Shown here: positions 8,678 through 16,750 of the stretch, piece by piece
How positions within the stretch are numbered: position 1 is the stretch's first letter
How the letters are laid out: each line of letters starts with the position of its first letter
Assembly: GCF_030063205.1 (NCBI RefSeq)
Contig: NZ_JASISQ010000005.1
Span: 186,001-250,000, forward strand
Length of the DNA stretch: 64,000 nucleotides
Reading direction: 5' to 3'
DNA from: Arthrobacter antibioticus
GTDB taxonomy: Bacteria > Actinomycetota > Actinomycetes > Actinomycetales > Micrococcaceae
Made by a program: the position numbers and the translations under genes
Notes under the pieces: generated by a model
Databases searched by the model: none
Seen by the model: only the letters and a program-made list of their open reading frames with translations
What the model was told of the DNA's origin: nothing

Positions 8678-9850
8678 TTATGCGGCGGTCCCGGCAAGCC
8701 ACACGTCGGGGCCGAAGACCTCGTAGTGGATTTTGGTGGACGGAATGCCAGCCTCTATCGCCTGACTGCGGATGGCCTTCATAAACGGCAGTGGCCCGCA
8801 CACATACATTGACGCGTCAGCTGGAAGCTCCAAACCATCCAGGGACATGAAGCCTTTATGGAAACCATCAGTGGGCTCTTCTAGCCACAGTTGCATGTTG
8901 GCGCTGTCAATGGCTGCAACGTCTGTTGTCATTTGCTCGCGCAGGGCCCACGTCTGCAGACTTTTCTCGGCGTGCAGCACCAGAATCTCCCGATCTGCCC
9001 CGGACGTGGCAAGCAAGCGCAATGCCGACGCTGAGGGGGTACAGCCGATCCCTGCCGTAGCAAGCACGATGGGACCTTCGCCGTCGAGCGTCAAATCGCC
9101 ATACGGGTTGGAGAGTTCAACAACGTCCCCTACCTGCACATTGTTATGCAGCACTGGTGAGACATCTCCGCCGTCGTCCCGCTTGGTGGTGAACACACGG
9201 CGGGTGGTGGACTCAACATCTGCCGAGAGTGAATACTGCCGGCACTGGAGAAGCCCGTCCAGAAGGGGCACTTTGACGGTGACAAACTGTCCGGGGCGGG
9301 CTACCGTAACGGCCGTGTCATCGGCTGGTTCCAGTACGAACGTCATGGAATCAGAACCCGCCGGGTTCTTTTCAACAACTGTCCAGGGCATCCACATCTT
9401 CTCATTTGCCTGCTGAGCGTAGAGACCCTTTTCAATCTTGACCAGCGCATTGGCCATCAGCCAATAAACCTCCGTCCAAGCATCAGCGATCTCTGCTGTG
9501 ATGACATCGGCAAGCTCCTCGGCAATGGCCTCAAAGAGGTACTTGTACACGATCTGATACTGGTCTTCGGTGATGCCCAGGGCCGTGTGCTTGTGCGCGA
9601 TGCGAGTGAGTAGCTGTTCGGGGATCAGATTTGGGTTGGCCACCAGGGCCGTGGCAAAGCCGGCAATTGAAGCGGCGAGGGCCTTCTGCTGTTCGCCGTT
9701 GTTTTGATTTGCGCGGCTAAATAAGCCATCCAGGAGTTCGGGGTGTGCGGCAAACATGCGGCTGTAGAAGTTCGGTGTGATGGCGCCCAGACGGGAGCCA
9801 ACCAAAGGCAGGGTGGCAATGATCAGTGGCAGCGATTTTTCCGAAAGCAT
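8678..9850 (-). CDS. hmp: Flavohaemoprotein (nitric oxide dioxygenase)
   Basis: The 390-residue protein has an N-terminal globin domain (1-140; FYSRMFAAHPEL, proximal histidine in RIAHKHTALGI), then a ferredoxin-reductase module with the FAD motif RQYSLS and an NAD-binding region (VLATAGIGCTPSASAL, later YVCGPLPFMKAI). It oxidises NO to nitrate using O2 and NAD(P)H. The ATG at 9850 is preceded by AAGGAG and is preferred to an in-frame ATG 24 bases upstream. nsrR lies 109 bases upstream in the same orientation, with two palindromes in the gap, so NO-responsive repression by NsrR is likely. Confidence 0.95.
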   Translation of the reverse strand: MLSEKSLPLIIATLPLVGSRLGAITPNFYSRMFAAHPELLDGLFSRANQNNGEQQKALAASIAGFATALVANPNLIPEQLLTRIAHKHTALGITEDQYQIVYKYLFEAIAEELADVITAEIADAWTEVYWLMANALVKIEKGLYAQQANEKMWMPWTVVEKNPAGSDSMTFVLEPADDTAVTVARPGQFVTVKVPLLDGLLQCRQYSLSADVESTTRRVFTTKRDDGGDVSPVLHNNVQVGDVVELSNPYGDLTLDGEGPIVLATAGIGCTPSASALRLLATSGADREILVLHAEKSLQTWALREQMTTDVAAIDSANMQLWLEEPTDGFHKGFMSLDGLELPADASMYVCGPLPFMKAIRSQAIEAGIPSTKIHYEVFGPDVWLAGTAA

Positions 9851-9892
9851 CTTTACTCCTTGGGTATAAGTCATAGTGACAGTCCCAAAGTA

Positions 9893-9940
9893 GCATTTGA
9901 AATGCGTGTTTAAATCAATGATTTCTACGTAATGTAGAAA
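9893..9940. promoter_or_regulatory. Two palindromes in the hmp promoter (candidate NsrR sites)
   Basis: GCATTTGAAATGC (9893-9905) is a perfect palindrome with an odd centre. TTTCTAC/GTAGAAA (9922-9940) is a 7-bp inverted repeat with a 5-base spacer. Both lie between nsrR and hmp. AT-rich dyads of this kind fit Rrf2-family operators; assignment is inference. Confidence 0.6.
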
Positions 9941-9959
9941 ATGTCCGAGTTGCCGGGGA

Positions 9960-10409
9960 TTAGCCCGGACGGGCTGTGCTTAACGTCACAGGGATGGGTC
10001 CGCCGACTGTCTTTCTGGCTAGGGCGTAAATCGCAACATTGTCCAGCGAGACGTAGAATGCCTCGCGTGCATGGTTTAACGCACCCCGCAACCCACAGTT
10101 ATGCACCAAGGGGCAGTCACCCATATCGGTTTGGCATTCAGCGACGTCGATGTGGTCATCAAGAACGCGGAGGACCTTGCCCACCGTGGCAACTTTGCCA
10201 GCGGGGGAGATCCGCACGCCCCCGCTGCGGCCACGAATCGCCTCCACGAGCCCCATCTGACGTAATTTGAGCACAGCTTTGCTGACATGGTTGTAGGGCG
10301 TGCCCACCGAGTCTGCGAGCTCGCGGGTGGTGGAAAGTTCATCATCGGGCATGGCGCTAAGCACCATCAAGAGTCGCAGGCTAACGTCCGAAAAGGCGTT
10401 AATGCGCAT
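9960..10409 (-). CDS. nsrR: Rrf2-family NO-sensing repressor, NsrR type
   Basis: The 149 residues begin with the family pattern MRINAFSDVSLRLLMVLSAM and a winged helix (TTRELADSVGTPYNHVSKAVLKLRQMGLVEAIRGRSGGV). Three cysteines in ECQTDMGDCPLVHNCGL have the spacing that holds the Fe-S cluster in Rrf2 proteins. NsrR is the usual partner of hmp, the next gene. The ATG at 10409 follows directly on the end of the upstream gene (3-base gap), so it may be co-transcribed with it. RsrR or IscR-like assignments are possible, but context favours NsrR. Confidence 0.88.
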   Translation of the reverse strand: MRINAFSDVSLRLLMVLSAMPDDELSTTRELADSVGTPYNHVSKAVLKLRQMGLVEAIRGRSGGVRISPAGKVATVGKVLRVLDDHIDVAECQTDMGDCPLVHNCGLRGALNHAREAFYVSLDNVAIYALARKTVGGPIPVTLSTARPG

Positions 10410-10412
10410 GGG

Positions 10413-10868
10413 TCATACCCAAATCGCCATCTCGCCGGCTTCCAGGAAAGGGTTGCCGAATGCCCATCCGGTGGGTTCCTGCCGGTAGGGGCGCACGGCT
10501 GAAACGCACACGCCCGTGCTGTGCTCTGCCATGACGTGGATGGCATCGGTGACGTCGTCAGGCATATGAATGTCACAGACCACTGCGGCGGCCCGGTTTT
10601 GATCGCGCTGTTGCGCCAGAGCCTCGAAGAGATCTGCAATCATTTGGTCTGCGTCGAGCTCTGATTCCTCATCCCCTTCCACAGTGTTAGGTGCCACAGC
10701 GACCAAGCTGAGCTCGCCGTCGTGCGTGAGGACAAGTCCTACAGGCAGGAACGCGCCGTCGGCCTCAAGCTGGTCCCCGGCCACGCCTAAAGCGGTGCCG
10801 ATCAGCTTATTCAGGTCATCTTGAACCAGTGCATCGGCTGCTGTTTGTTCAGCTGTGTTCTCTTCCAT
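10413..10868 (-). CDS. Conserved-looking acidic hypothetical protein
   Basis: The 151-residue cytoplasmic protein is not recognised. It is rich in acidic residues and alanine, has no signal or membrane segment, and alternates predicted strands (FLPVGLVLTHDGELSLVAVAP, AAAVVCDIHMP, GVCVSAVRPY) with helices, suggesting a compact alpha/beta fold. A GGAG-type ribosome site precedes the ATG. It sits between the phosphohexomutase gene (46-base gap) and nsrR (3-base gap), all on the minus strand. Function unknown. Confidence 0.75.
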   Translation of the reverse strand: MEENTAEQTAADALVQDDLNKLIGTALGVAGDQLEADGAFLPVGLVLTHDGELSLVAVAPNTVEGDEESELDADQMIADLFEALAQQRDQNRAAAVVCDIHMPDDVTDAIHVMAEHSTGVCVSAVRPYRQEPTGWAFGNPFLEAGEMAIWV

Positions 10869-10914
10869 GGGTGCTCCTCATAAATATTCTGGGTTAGCTG
10901 GGCCTGTGCCGGTA

Positions 10915-12345
10915 TTACTGGCGCACAAGGGTAAGGACTGCGTCGCGGATGTCGGCCATGGTGACTGCGTCTACGGCTTCGGCATTCAGACGCAGGAAAG
11001 GCTCGGTGTTGGAGGCGCGCAGGTTGAACCACCAAGCGCCATCCTTAGCTGTAAACGTCACGCCATCTAGTTCATCCACAATGACGTCATCGGTGGTGTA
11101 TGTTGCCCGCACTCTGGCCACGGCTGCCGGGACATCTGCGAGCTGGGAGTTGATTTCACCGCTGGAGACATAGGGTTCGTATTCGCGGCCCAGCTCAGAA
11201 AGCGCAACGGTGGCCTCGCCAAGAGCAGCCAACACGTGCATGGCTGCCAGCATGCCGGTGTCAGCGTTGAAGAAGTCGCGGAAGTAGTAGTGGGCGGAGT
11301 GCTCCCCACCGAAAACGGCGCCTTCGGCTGCCATGGTGGCCTTGATGAAGGAGTGGCCCACGCGGGTACGCACCGCCCGGCCGCCCTCGCGGCTGATCAG
11401 TTCAGGCACGGCCCGGGAAGTGATGAGGTTGTGGATCACGGTGGGGTGTTCCTCACCTGCCCTTTGCGCACGGGCGATCTCCCTGCGAGCCACCAACGCT
11501 GTCACCGCTGAAGGGGAAAGCGGCAGACCGAGTTCGTCAATGACAAAGCAACGGTCAGCATCGCCGTCGAACGCCAGACCAATGTCCGCCCGGTGCTTTA
11601 CAACGGCAGCCTGCAGGTCCACAAGGTTTTCCGGCTCCAGCGGGTTGGCCGGGTGATTAGGGAAGGTGCCGTCAAGTTCAAAATAAAGCGGCACAATCTC
11701 AAAGGGCAACCCCGGCAGCAGTGCATCGCCAAGAACTGCCGGAGTTGTCATGCCGGCCATGCCGTTGCCGGCGTCAACAACAATCTTCAGCGGCCGGGAT
11801 CCGGAGAGGTCAACCAACTTACGCAAGTACATTGCGTAGTCCTTGAGAACGTCGGTTTCACCAATCTCTCCGCAGCGCCCATTGGAGCTGATAGTGCCGG
11901 CGGGAATGCCGTCGGAAAGGTAGGACTGCGCCACGTCACGGATCTGCGTCAACCCGGTCTCCGAAGACAGCGGAACAGCGCCGGCGCGGGTCATCTTCAT
12001 GCCGTTGTACGCAGCAGGGTTGTGGCTGGCGGTGAAAACCACACCAGCAGCGTTGAGCGCACCGGAGGCAAAGTAAAGCTCATCGGTAGAGATCAGGCCC
12101 AGCATTTTCACGTTTGCGCCACGCCCGGCGGCGCCCTGCGCAAAAGCCTGGGAGAGCTCGGGGGAGGAGGGGCGCATATCTCCGCCCACCAGCACTGTTT
12201 GGCCCTCCAGCTCAAGCACGTCAACAAAAGCAGCACCCACAGCCCGCACCGAGGCGGCGGTGATGGTCTTGCCCACAATGCCGCGAACGTCGTAGGCCTT
12301 GAACGAACTGGACAGGTCAACCAGCGGATTATCTTCAGTAGTCAC
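10915..12345 (-). CDS. manB: Phosphomannomutase/phosphoglucomutase
   Basis: This 476-residue alpha-D-phosphohexomutase interconverts hexose 6- and 1-phosphates. Visible motifs are the phosphoserine loop FTASHNPAAYNGMK, the metal-binding loop FDGDADRC, the sugar-specificity loop GGEHSAHYYF and the phosphate-binding loop RASNTEP near the C-terminus. Length and motif order fit the PMM/PGM group (ManB/CpsG), which supplies mannose-1-phosphate for GDP-mannose and cell-surface glycans. The gene leads a minus-strand set with the unknown gene and nsrR. It diverges from the helicase gene. Confidence 0.93.
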   Translation of the reverse strand: MTTEDNPLVDLSSSFKAYDVRGIVGKTITAASVRAVGAAFVDVLELEGQTVLVGGDMRPSSPELSQAFAQGAAGRGANVKMLGLISTDELYFASGALNAAGVVFTASHNPAAYNGMKMTRAGAVPLSSETGLTQIRDVAQSYLSDGIPAGTISSNGRCGEIGETDVLKDYAMYLRKLVDLSGSRPLKIVVDAGNGMAGMTTPAVLGDALLPGLPFEIVPLYFELDGTFPNHPANPLEPENLVDLQAAVVKHRADIGLAFDGDADRCFVIDELGLPLSPSAVTALVARREIARAQRAGEEHPTVIHNLITSRAVPELISREGGRAVRTRVGHSFIKATMAAEGAVFGGEHSAHYYFRDFFNADTGMLAAMHVLAALGEATVALSELGREYEPYVSSGEINSQLADVPAAVARVRATYTTDDVIVDELDGVTFTAKDGAWWFNLRASNTEPFLRLNAEAVDAVTMADIRDAVLTLVRQ

Positions 12346-12453
12346 CCTTCCATCCTAACGGTGGAGGGCAAACTGGAGGAGTTATCCACAGATTGTCCCC
12401 GGCCTGTCCCTGAGGGTGGGCTGATTGTCGGTGCCCACTGGAATACTGGGAGG

Positions 12454-14652
12454 ATGAGTATGCAACCAGCACCCGAGACCTCCGAAGCCGCTCACGCACA
12501 CTATTCTGCTGACCCGTCCTCATCCTCCGGAACAAGCCTAAGTACACGGGATCAGGCACTTGAAGTGCTGCGTGCTCTTGTGGGCCGGGCGGATGCGGTT
12601 TTTCATGACGGACAGTTTGAGGCGATTCAGGCGCTAGTTGACTCCAACCGCAGGGCCTTGGTGGTCCAACGTACGGGTTGGGGGAAGTCGGCCGTTTACT
12701 TTGTTGCCTCATTGTTGTTGCGGGCACGTGGGGCTGGCCCCACATTAATTGTTTCCCCCTTACTGGCGCTGATGCGAGACCAGGTGGCGGCTGCCGAGCG
12801 TGCCGGGGTGCGGGCCATGGCCATTAACTCCGCCAATGCTACGGACTGGGGAGAGGTCACTGCCGCGTTGGCGGCTGACGAGGTTGATGTGCTGCTGGTC
12901 TCGCCCGAGCGGCTGACAAACCCCTCGTTCCGAGAGAACCAGCTCCCCACCTTGATCCAGCGGACAGGGCTTCTGGTGATCGATGAAGCGCACTGCATCT
13001 CCGACTGGGGGCACGATTTCCGCCCCGACTACCGCCGCATAGCGGACTTGATTGCGCAGTTGCCTGCCAGTGTTCCAGTCTTGGCCACCACGGCCACTGC
13101 CAACTCCCGTGTTGTTGGGGATATTGAAGAGCAGTTGGGTACGGGCGTGTTTACCATTCGTGGGCCGTTGGCCCGCAAATCCCTGCGGCTAGGGGTGCTC
13201 CGCTTGGCTGACTCCCGCGACAGACTCGGCTGGCTTTTAACCCACTTGGCCGAGCTTCCCGGAAGCGGCATCATCTACACGTTGACTGTATCCGCTGCCG
13301 AAGACACCGCCAGGCTCTTGGCGGAGTCGGGGCATGTGGTCAAGGCCTACACCGGGCGCACTGACACCATGGAACGGGAAGCGCTTGAAGAAGCGCTTAA
13401 GAACAACCAGGTGAAGGCGCTCGTGGCCACAAGCGCCTTGGGGATGGGATTCGACAAACCGGATCTGGGCTTTGTTGTGCACTTGGGTGCGCCATCATCC
13501 CCCGTGGCGTACTACCAACAGGTGGGCCGTGCCGGGCGTGGCAGCGCCAACGCCGACGTCCTGTTGTTGCCGGGCAGTGAAGACGCGGAGATCTGGCGCT
13601 ACTTCGCCACAGCCTCAATGCCCGCTCAGGACAAGGCCATGTCGGTGCTGACTGCTTTGGGAGAGTCGCACAAACCCCTGTCCACTCCGGCGCTGGAGGC
13701 TCGGGTGGACCTGCGCCGCACCCCGCTTGAACTCTTACTGAAGGTACTGGCAGTGGATGGTGCGGTTCGTCGCGTTTCCGGGGGGTGGGAGTCCACTGGG
13801 CAGCCGTGGATCTACGACGAGCAGCGGTACCAACGCATCGCCCAAGCCCGAGTGGATGAGCAAGAGTCCATGGTCGAGTACGAGCGCATGTCCGGCTGCC
13901 GTATGGAGTACCTGGCAGCCGCACTGGATGATGAAACCGCAGCACCGTGCGGGCGTTGTGATAACTGCGCAGGACGATGGTTTAGTGCAGAAGTCGTTTC
14001 AAGTGCCTCCGAGGCGGCAGGTGATGCGCTGCGCCATGCCGGATTGCCGCTTGATCCCCGTGCCATGTGGCCCACAGGTATGGACAAATTGGGCGTGCCC
14101 GTAAAGGGCAAGCTGAAAGCAGATGAATTGTCCTGTCGCGGACGCATTCTTGCCCGGCTCACGGATCTGGGCTGGGGCAACGCCCTGCGGGCAATGTTTG
14201 CCGCCGGAGCCCCCGATTCACCCCTTGATCCGGCCCTCGCCAACGCTGTTGTGGCGGTACTGCGGGAATGGGGCCAAGGAGGTTGGGAGGGTTCAGGACG
14301 TCCCGTAGCCGTGGTGTCAATGCCTTCGCGGAGCAAACCCCAGCTGTTGCAGTCCTTTGCCCAAGCCATCTGTGAGATAGGCAAACTGCCTTACTTAGGC
14401 GAATTGTCATTGGAGTTCGGTGGGCCCACAGGGGCGCGTGGCGGAAATAGCGCGTACCGTCTGGCAGGTGTTTGGGAACGGTTTGCCGTGGGGGACGAAC
14501 TTCAGGCGGCGCTCGCAGCCCACCCGGACGGACCCGTGCTGTTGCTAGATGATTTGGTGGACAGCCGCTGGTCCCTGACGGTTGCCGGACGGGCGCTGCG
14601 TCAAGCAGGAGTGGATCAGGTGCTGCCACTGGTGTTGGCCCAGGCCGGCTAA
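12454..14652 (+). CDS. recQ: RecQ-family DNA helicase with C-terminal phosphoribosyltransferase-like domain
   Basis: The 732-residue protein has the SF2 helicase core: Walker A RTGWGKS (73-79), SPLLALMRDQ, DEAH box with VIDEAHCISDWGHDFRPDYR (from about 175), TATA, and motif VI YYQQVGRAGRG. The RecQ zinc site CxRCDNC follows at about 490. Residues about 610-732 resemble a type I phosphoribosyltransferase (VVSMPSRSK, then VLLLDDLVDSRWSLTVAGRAL, where the acidic pair and hydrophobic strand fit a PRPP loop). The open frame extends far upstream through the antisense of manB, but GGGAGG just before ATG 12454 (or 12460) marks the real start. Role: unwinding in recombination repair; the tail's role is unknown. 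Confidence 0.9.
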   Translation: MSMQPAPETSEAAHAHYSADPSSSSGTSLSTRDQALEVLRALVGRADAVFHDGQFEAIQALVDSNRRALVVQRTGWGKSAVYFVASLLLRARGAGPTLIVSPLLALMRDQVAAAERAGVRAMAINSANATDWGEVTAALAADEVDVLLVSPERLTNPSFRENQLPTLIQRTGLLVIDEAHCISDWGHDFRPDYRRIADLIAQLPASVPVLATTATANSRVVGDIEEQLGTGVFTIRGPLARKSLRLGVLRLADSRDRLGWLLTHLAELPGSGIIYTLTVSAAEDTARLLAESGHVVKAYTGRTDTMEREALEEALKNNQVKALVATSALGMGFDKPDLGFVVHLGAPSSPVAYYQQVGRAGRGSANADVLLLPGSEDAEIWRYFATASMPAQDKAMSVLTALGESHKPLSTPALEARVDLRRTPLELLLKVLAVDGAVRRVSGGWESTGQPWIYDEQRYQRIAQARVDEQESMVEYERMSGCRMEYLAAALDDETAAPCGRCDNCAGRWFSAEVVSSASEAAGDALRHAGLPLDPRAMWPTGMDKLGVPVKGKLKADELSCRGRILARLTDLGWGNALRAMFAAGAPDSPLDPALANAVVAVLREWGQGGWEGSGRPVAVVSMPSRSKPQLLQSFAQAICEIGKLPYLGELSLEFGGPTGARGGNSAYRLAGVWERFAVGDELQAALAAHPDGPVLLLDDLVDSRWSLTVAGRALRQAGVDQVLPLVLAQAG

Positions 14653-14712
14653 CGGGTAGTCCGCGCTGGTTTTTGGCGGTGCAGGTATGGCGCGGGAGAA
14701 CAGCAGATTAAG

Positions 14713-14762
14713 CACGACGGCGGGAGGTCACCTTTGCTGGAAAGGTAGCCTCCCGCGGTCGG
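14713..14762. repeat. Palindromic repeat, copy 1 (CGACGGCGGGAGGTCACCTTT element)
   Basis: GCGGGAGG..ACCTTT pairs with AAAGGT..CCTCCCGC around a 5-base loop. It shares the core with copy 2 (61702-61757) and the half copy at 38755-38775. It may act as terminator for the helicase gene. Confidence 0.8.
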
Positions 14763-14770
14763 CACCCGGA

Positions 14771-14862
14771 GACGCTCGCGCACTCCGCGTCGTGTTTTTC
14801 TGGACGCTCGCGCACTCCGCGTCGTGTTTTTCTGGACGCTCGCTCACTCCGCGTCGTGTTTT
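14771..14862. repeat. 32-bp tandem repeat, 2.9 copies
   Basis: Three units start at 14771, 14803 and 14835, each beginning GACGCTCGC(G/T)CACTCCGCGT and ending with a T-rich tail. The only difference seen is one base in the third unit. Intergenic, between convergent genes. Confidence 0.92.
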
Positions 14863-14901
14863 AGGTGGGCATGCGAATGAAACGGTTAAGTGGGCGTGCG
14901 C

Positions 14902-15660
14902 CTACTGTCCCGCGGGGCGCAGACGCAGTGCTTGCATGCCGCCGTCAACAGCGATTGAAGTTCCGGTGGTGGAACCAGAGAGTGGACTGGCCAGGTAAGC
15001 AACGGCTCCTGCAACCTCGTCGGCTGTAACAAGACGGCCGTGAGGCTGGCGTGAGTTTAGCGCCGCCCGTTCTGCGGCGGGGTCATCCGCGGCAGAGAGG
15101 AGACGACCCACCCAAGGGGTGTCGGCTGTGCCGGGGTTGACGGCATTGACACGGATACCTTCACGCAAGTGATCCGCCGCCATTGCCTGGGTCAGTGAGA
15201 GCACCGCGCCTTTGGTTGCGGAGTAAAGCGCACGCTGGGGTAGGCCGGCGGTGGCTGCAATGGAGGAGATGTTGACTATCGCGGCAGCGGATGACTTGCG
15301 CAGGTGGGGCAGTGCAGCACGGGAAACACGCACCATGCCCACCACATTGATGTTCCATACGCGAGCCCATTCGGCGTCGTCGTTGTCTTCAACGGAGCCT
15401 ATGGCGCCGATGCCCGCGTTGTTGATGACAATGTCCACACCGCCGAAGGCTGTAACAGTGCCATCGATCGCGGCAGCAACGGAAGCGTCATCGGAAACAT
15501 CGCAAGCAAAACCCAGCTGGCCTTCCGGAAGGTTGTTGGGGTTCACATCAAGAACGGCAACGTGTGCGCCCATGGATTGCAACTTGGCCGCGATTGCCGC
15601 GCCGATGCCCGATGCCCCGCCTGTGACTACGGCTGTGAGGGTGGAAAGTTCCTGGCTCAT
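14902..15660 (-). CDS. Short-chain dehydrogenase, probable 2-keto-3-deoxy-L-fuconate dehydrogenase
   Basis: The 252-residue SDR has the cofactor motif TGGASGIG (13-20), NNAG, a catalytic serine (VNISSIAA) and YSATKGA, the standard Ser-Tyr-Lys set. The ATG follows directly on the stop codon of the FAH hydrolase gene. Within the fucose locus the natural role is oxidation of 2-keto-3-deoxy-L-fuconate to the 2,4-diketo acid, which the neighbouring hydrolase then splits. The fold is certain, the substrate is inferred from context. L-fucose dehydrogenase is the main alternative, but an aldo/keto reductase in the divergent arm fits that step. Confidence 0.87.
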   Translation of the reverse strand: MSQELSTLTAVVTGGASGIGAAIAAKLQSMGAHVAVLDVNPNNLPEGQLGFACDVSDDASVAAAIDGTVTAFGGVDIVINNAGIGAIGSVEDNDDAEWARVWNINVVGMVRVSRAALPHLRKSSAAAIVNISSIAATAGLPQRALYSATKGAVLSLTQAMAADHLREGIRVNAVNPGTADTPWVGRLLSAADDPAAERAALNSRQPHGRLVTADEVAGAVAYLASPLSGSTTGTSIAVDGGMQALRLRPAGQ

Positions 15661-16545
15661 TTATGCCTCCTGGTTGGTGGTGCCAGCGCGAAAGAATTCC
15701 TGGCGTTGGCGACCTAGTCCGTCAATTTCAACTTCAACAACGTCGCCGTCTTGGATGTAAGGGAAACGACCGGAAAGGCCGACGCCTTCGGGGGTTCCTG
15801 TGAGCACCACATCCCCCGGCTCCAGCACCATGTACTGACTGAGGTGGTGGATGATCGTGGGGACGTCAAAGATCAAATCAGCGGTATTGGAGTTTTGACG
15901 CGGCTCGCCATTGACCCAACTTTTGAGCTGAAGGTTGTTCACATCAACCTCGGAAGCGGGAACTAACCATGGCCCAAGCGGTGTGGATTTTGGCAGTGAC
16001 TTACCCTTGGTCCATTGGCCTGCGGCACCGGGAATTTGGTAGTCACGTTCGGAAAGGTCATTGGCAATGACATAACCAGCTACGGCATGGGCGGCTTCTT
16101 CAGGGGTGGAAAGGTAGCTGACTTCGCGACCGATAACCACGGCCAGCTCTACTTCCCAATCGTATTTGGTGGCCAGTGGAGGCATAGGCGCAGGATCAAA
16201 GGGGCCCGCAATCGTGTTGTTAGGCTTTAGAAATACCACAGGAATAGTGGGTGGCAGGGCACCTGATTCAGCCGCGTGGGCCGCGTAGTTCATGCCAATG
16301 CAGATGACGTTGTTGGGGCGTGAGATGGGAGAACCGACGCGGAGTGTGGCGGCGTTTTCCAGCACAGGCAGTGTGCCGTTATCAAGTGCTGCGCGCAAGG
16401 CGCCGATGCCTCCGCCTGCCAAAAAGGCGCCGTTAATAGTGGAAGTCACGGGGCGCGCATCGTAGCTTTGCTCGGTCCCGGTGGAGTCGGCAGCAATAAC
16501 AACGGGAATTTCCCGCCCCTGCTCGCCAAGGCGTGCAATCTTCAT
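15661..16545 (-). CDS. FAH-family hydrolase, probable 2,4-diketo-3-deoxy-L-fuconate hydrolase
   Basis: The 294-residue protein has the fumarylacetoacetate hydrolase core: CIGMNYAAHAAESG, VFLKPNNTIAGPFDP, the metal ligands in YDWEVELAVVIGR, NDLSERD, KGKSLPKSTPLGPWLV and the C-terminal TGTPEGVG. It would cleave 2,4-diketo-3-deoxy-L-fuconate to pyruvate and L-lactate. I choose ATG 16545 (MKIARLGEQG, preceded by GAGGA) over an in-frame ATG 72 bases upstream. It is first in a two-gene minus-strand operon, divergent from the dehydratase, with a palindromic operator between. Confidence 0.88.
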   Translation of the reverse strand: MKIARLGEQGREIPVVIAADSTGTEQSYDARPVTSTINGAFLAGGGIGALRAALDNGTLPVLENAATLRVGSPISRPNNVICIGMNYAAHAAESGALPPTIPVVFLKPNNTIAGPFDPAPMPPLATKYDWEVELAVVIGREVSYLSTPEEAAHAVAGYVIANDLSERDYQIPGAAGQWTKGKSLPKSTPLGPWLVPASEVDVNNLQLKSWVNGEPRQNSNTADLIFDVPTIIHHLSQYMVLEPGDVVLTGTPEGVGLSGRFPYIQDGDVVEVEIDGLGRQRQEFFRAGTTNQEA

Positions 16546-16685
16546 GAAATTTATGTCCTCTACTACCGCAAAATACGCGGCATCTGTTGTTGGCGCTCCC
16601 CTGCGGAAGCCTAACATCTGAGCTTTGGGGCTACTTTACCCGCTCTTTAGGAGGATTTCAGCATTAAGTACCATATTGACATGTA

Positions 16686-16700
16686 AAACATCGGATGTTT
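16686..16700. promoter_or_regulatory. Palindromic operator in the divergent fucose promoter
   Basis: AAACATCGGATGTTT is a perfect 15-bp palindrome with an odd centre, between the divergent hydrolase and dehydratase genes. The same site with the complementary centre (AAACATCCGATGTAT) lies at 21649. A FadR-type dimer is the likely binder. Confidence 0.75.
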
Positions 16701-16750
16701 AGCTTGGTGTAACTTTTCCGCACTTTTACTTCTTCTGCAGGGAGCAGCCC

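Noticed and set aside
11593-12453. Upstream extension of the helicase frame by 287 codons
   Set aside because: It is antisense to the manB coding region and has no domain content; the helicase has a good ribosome site at 12454.
14771-14862. CRISPR array
   Set aside because: The 32-bp units are contiguous with no spacers, and there are no cas genes.
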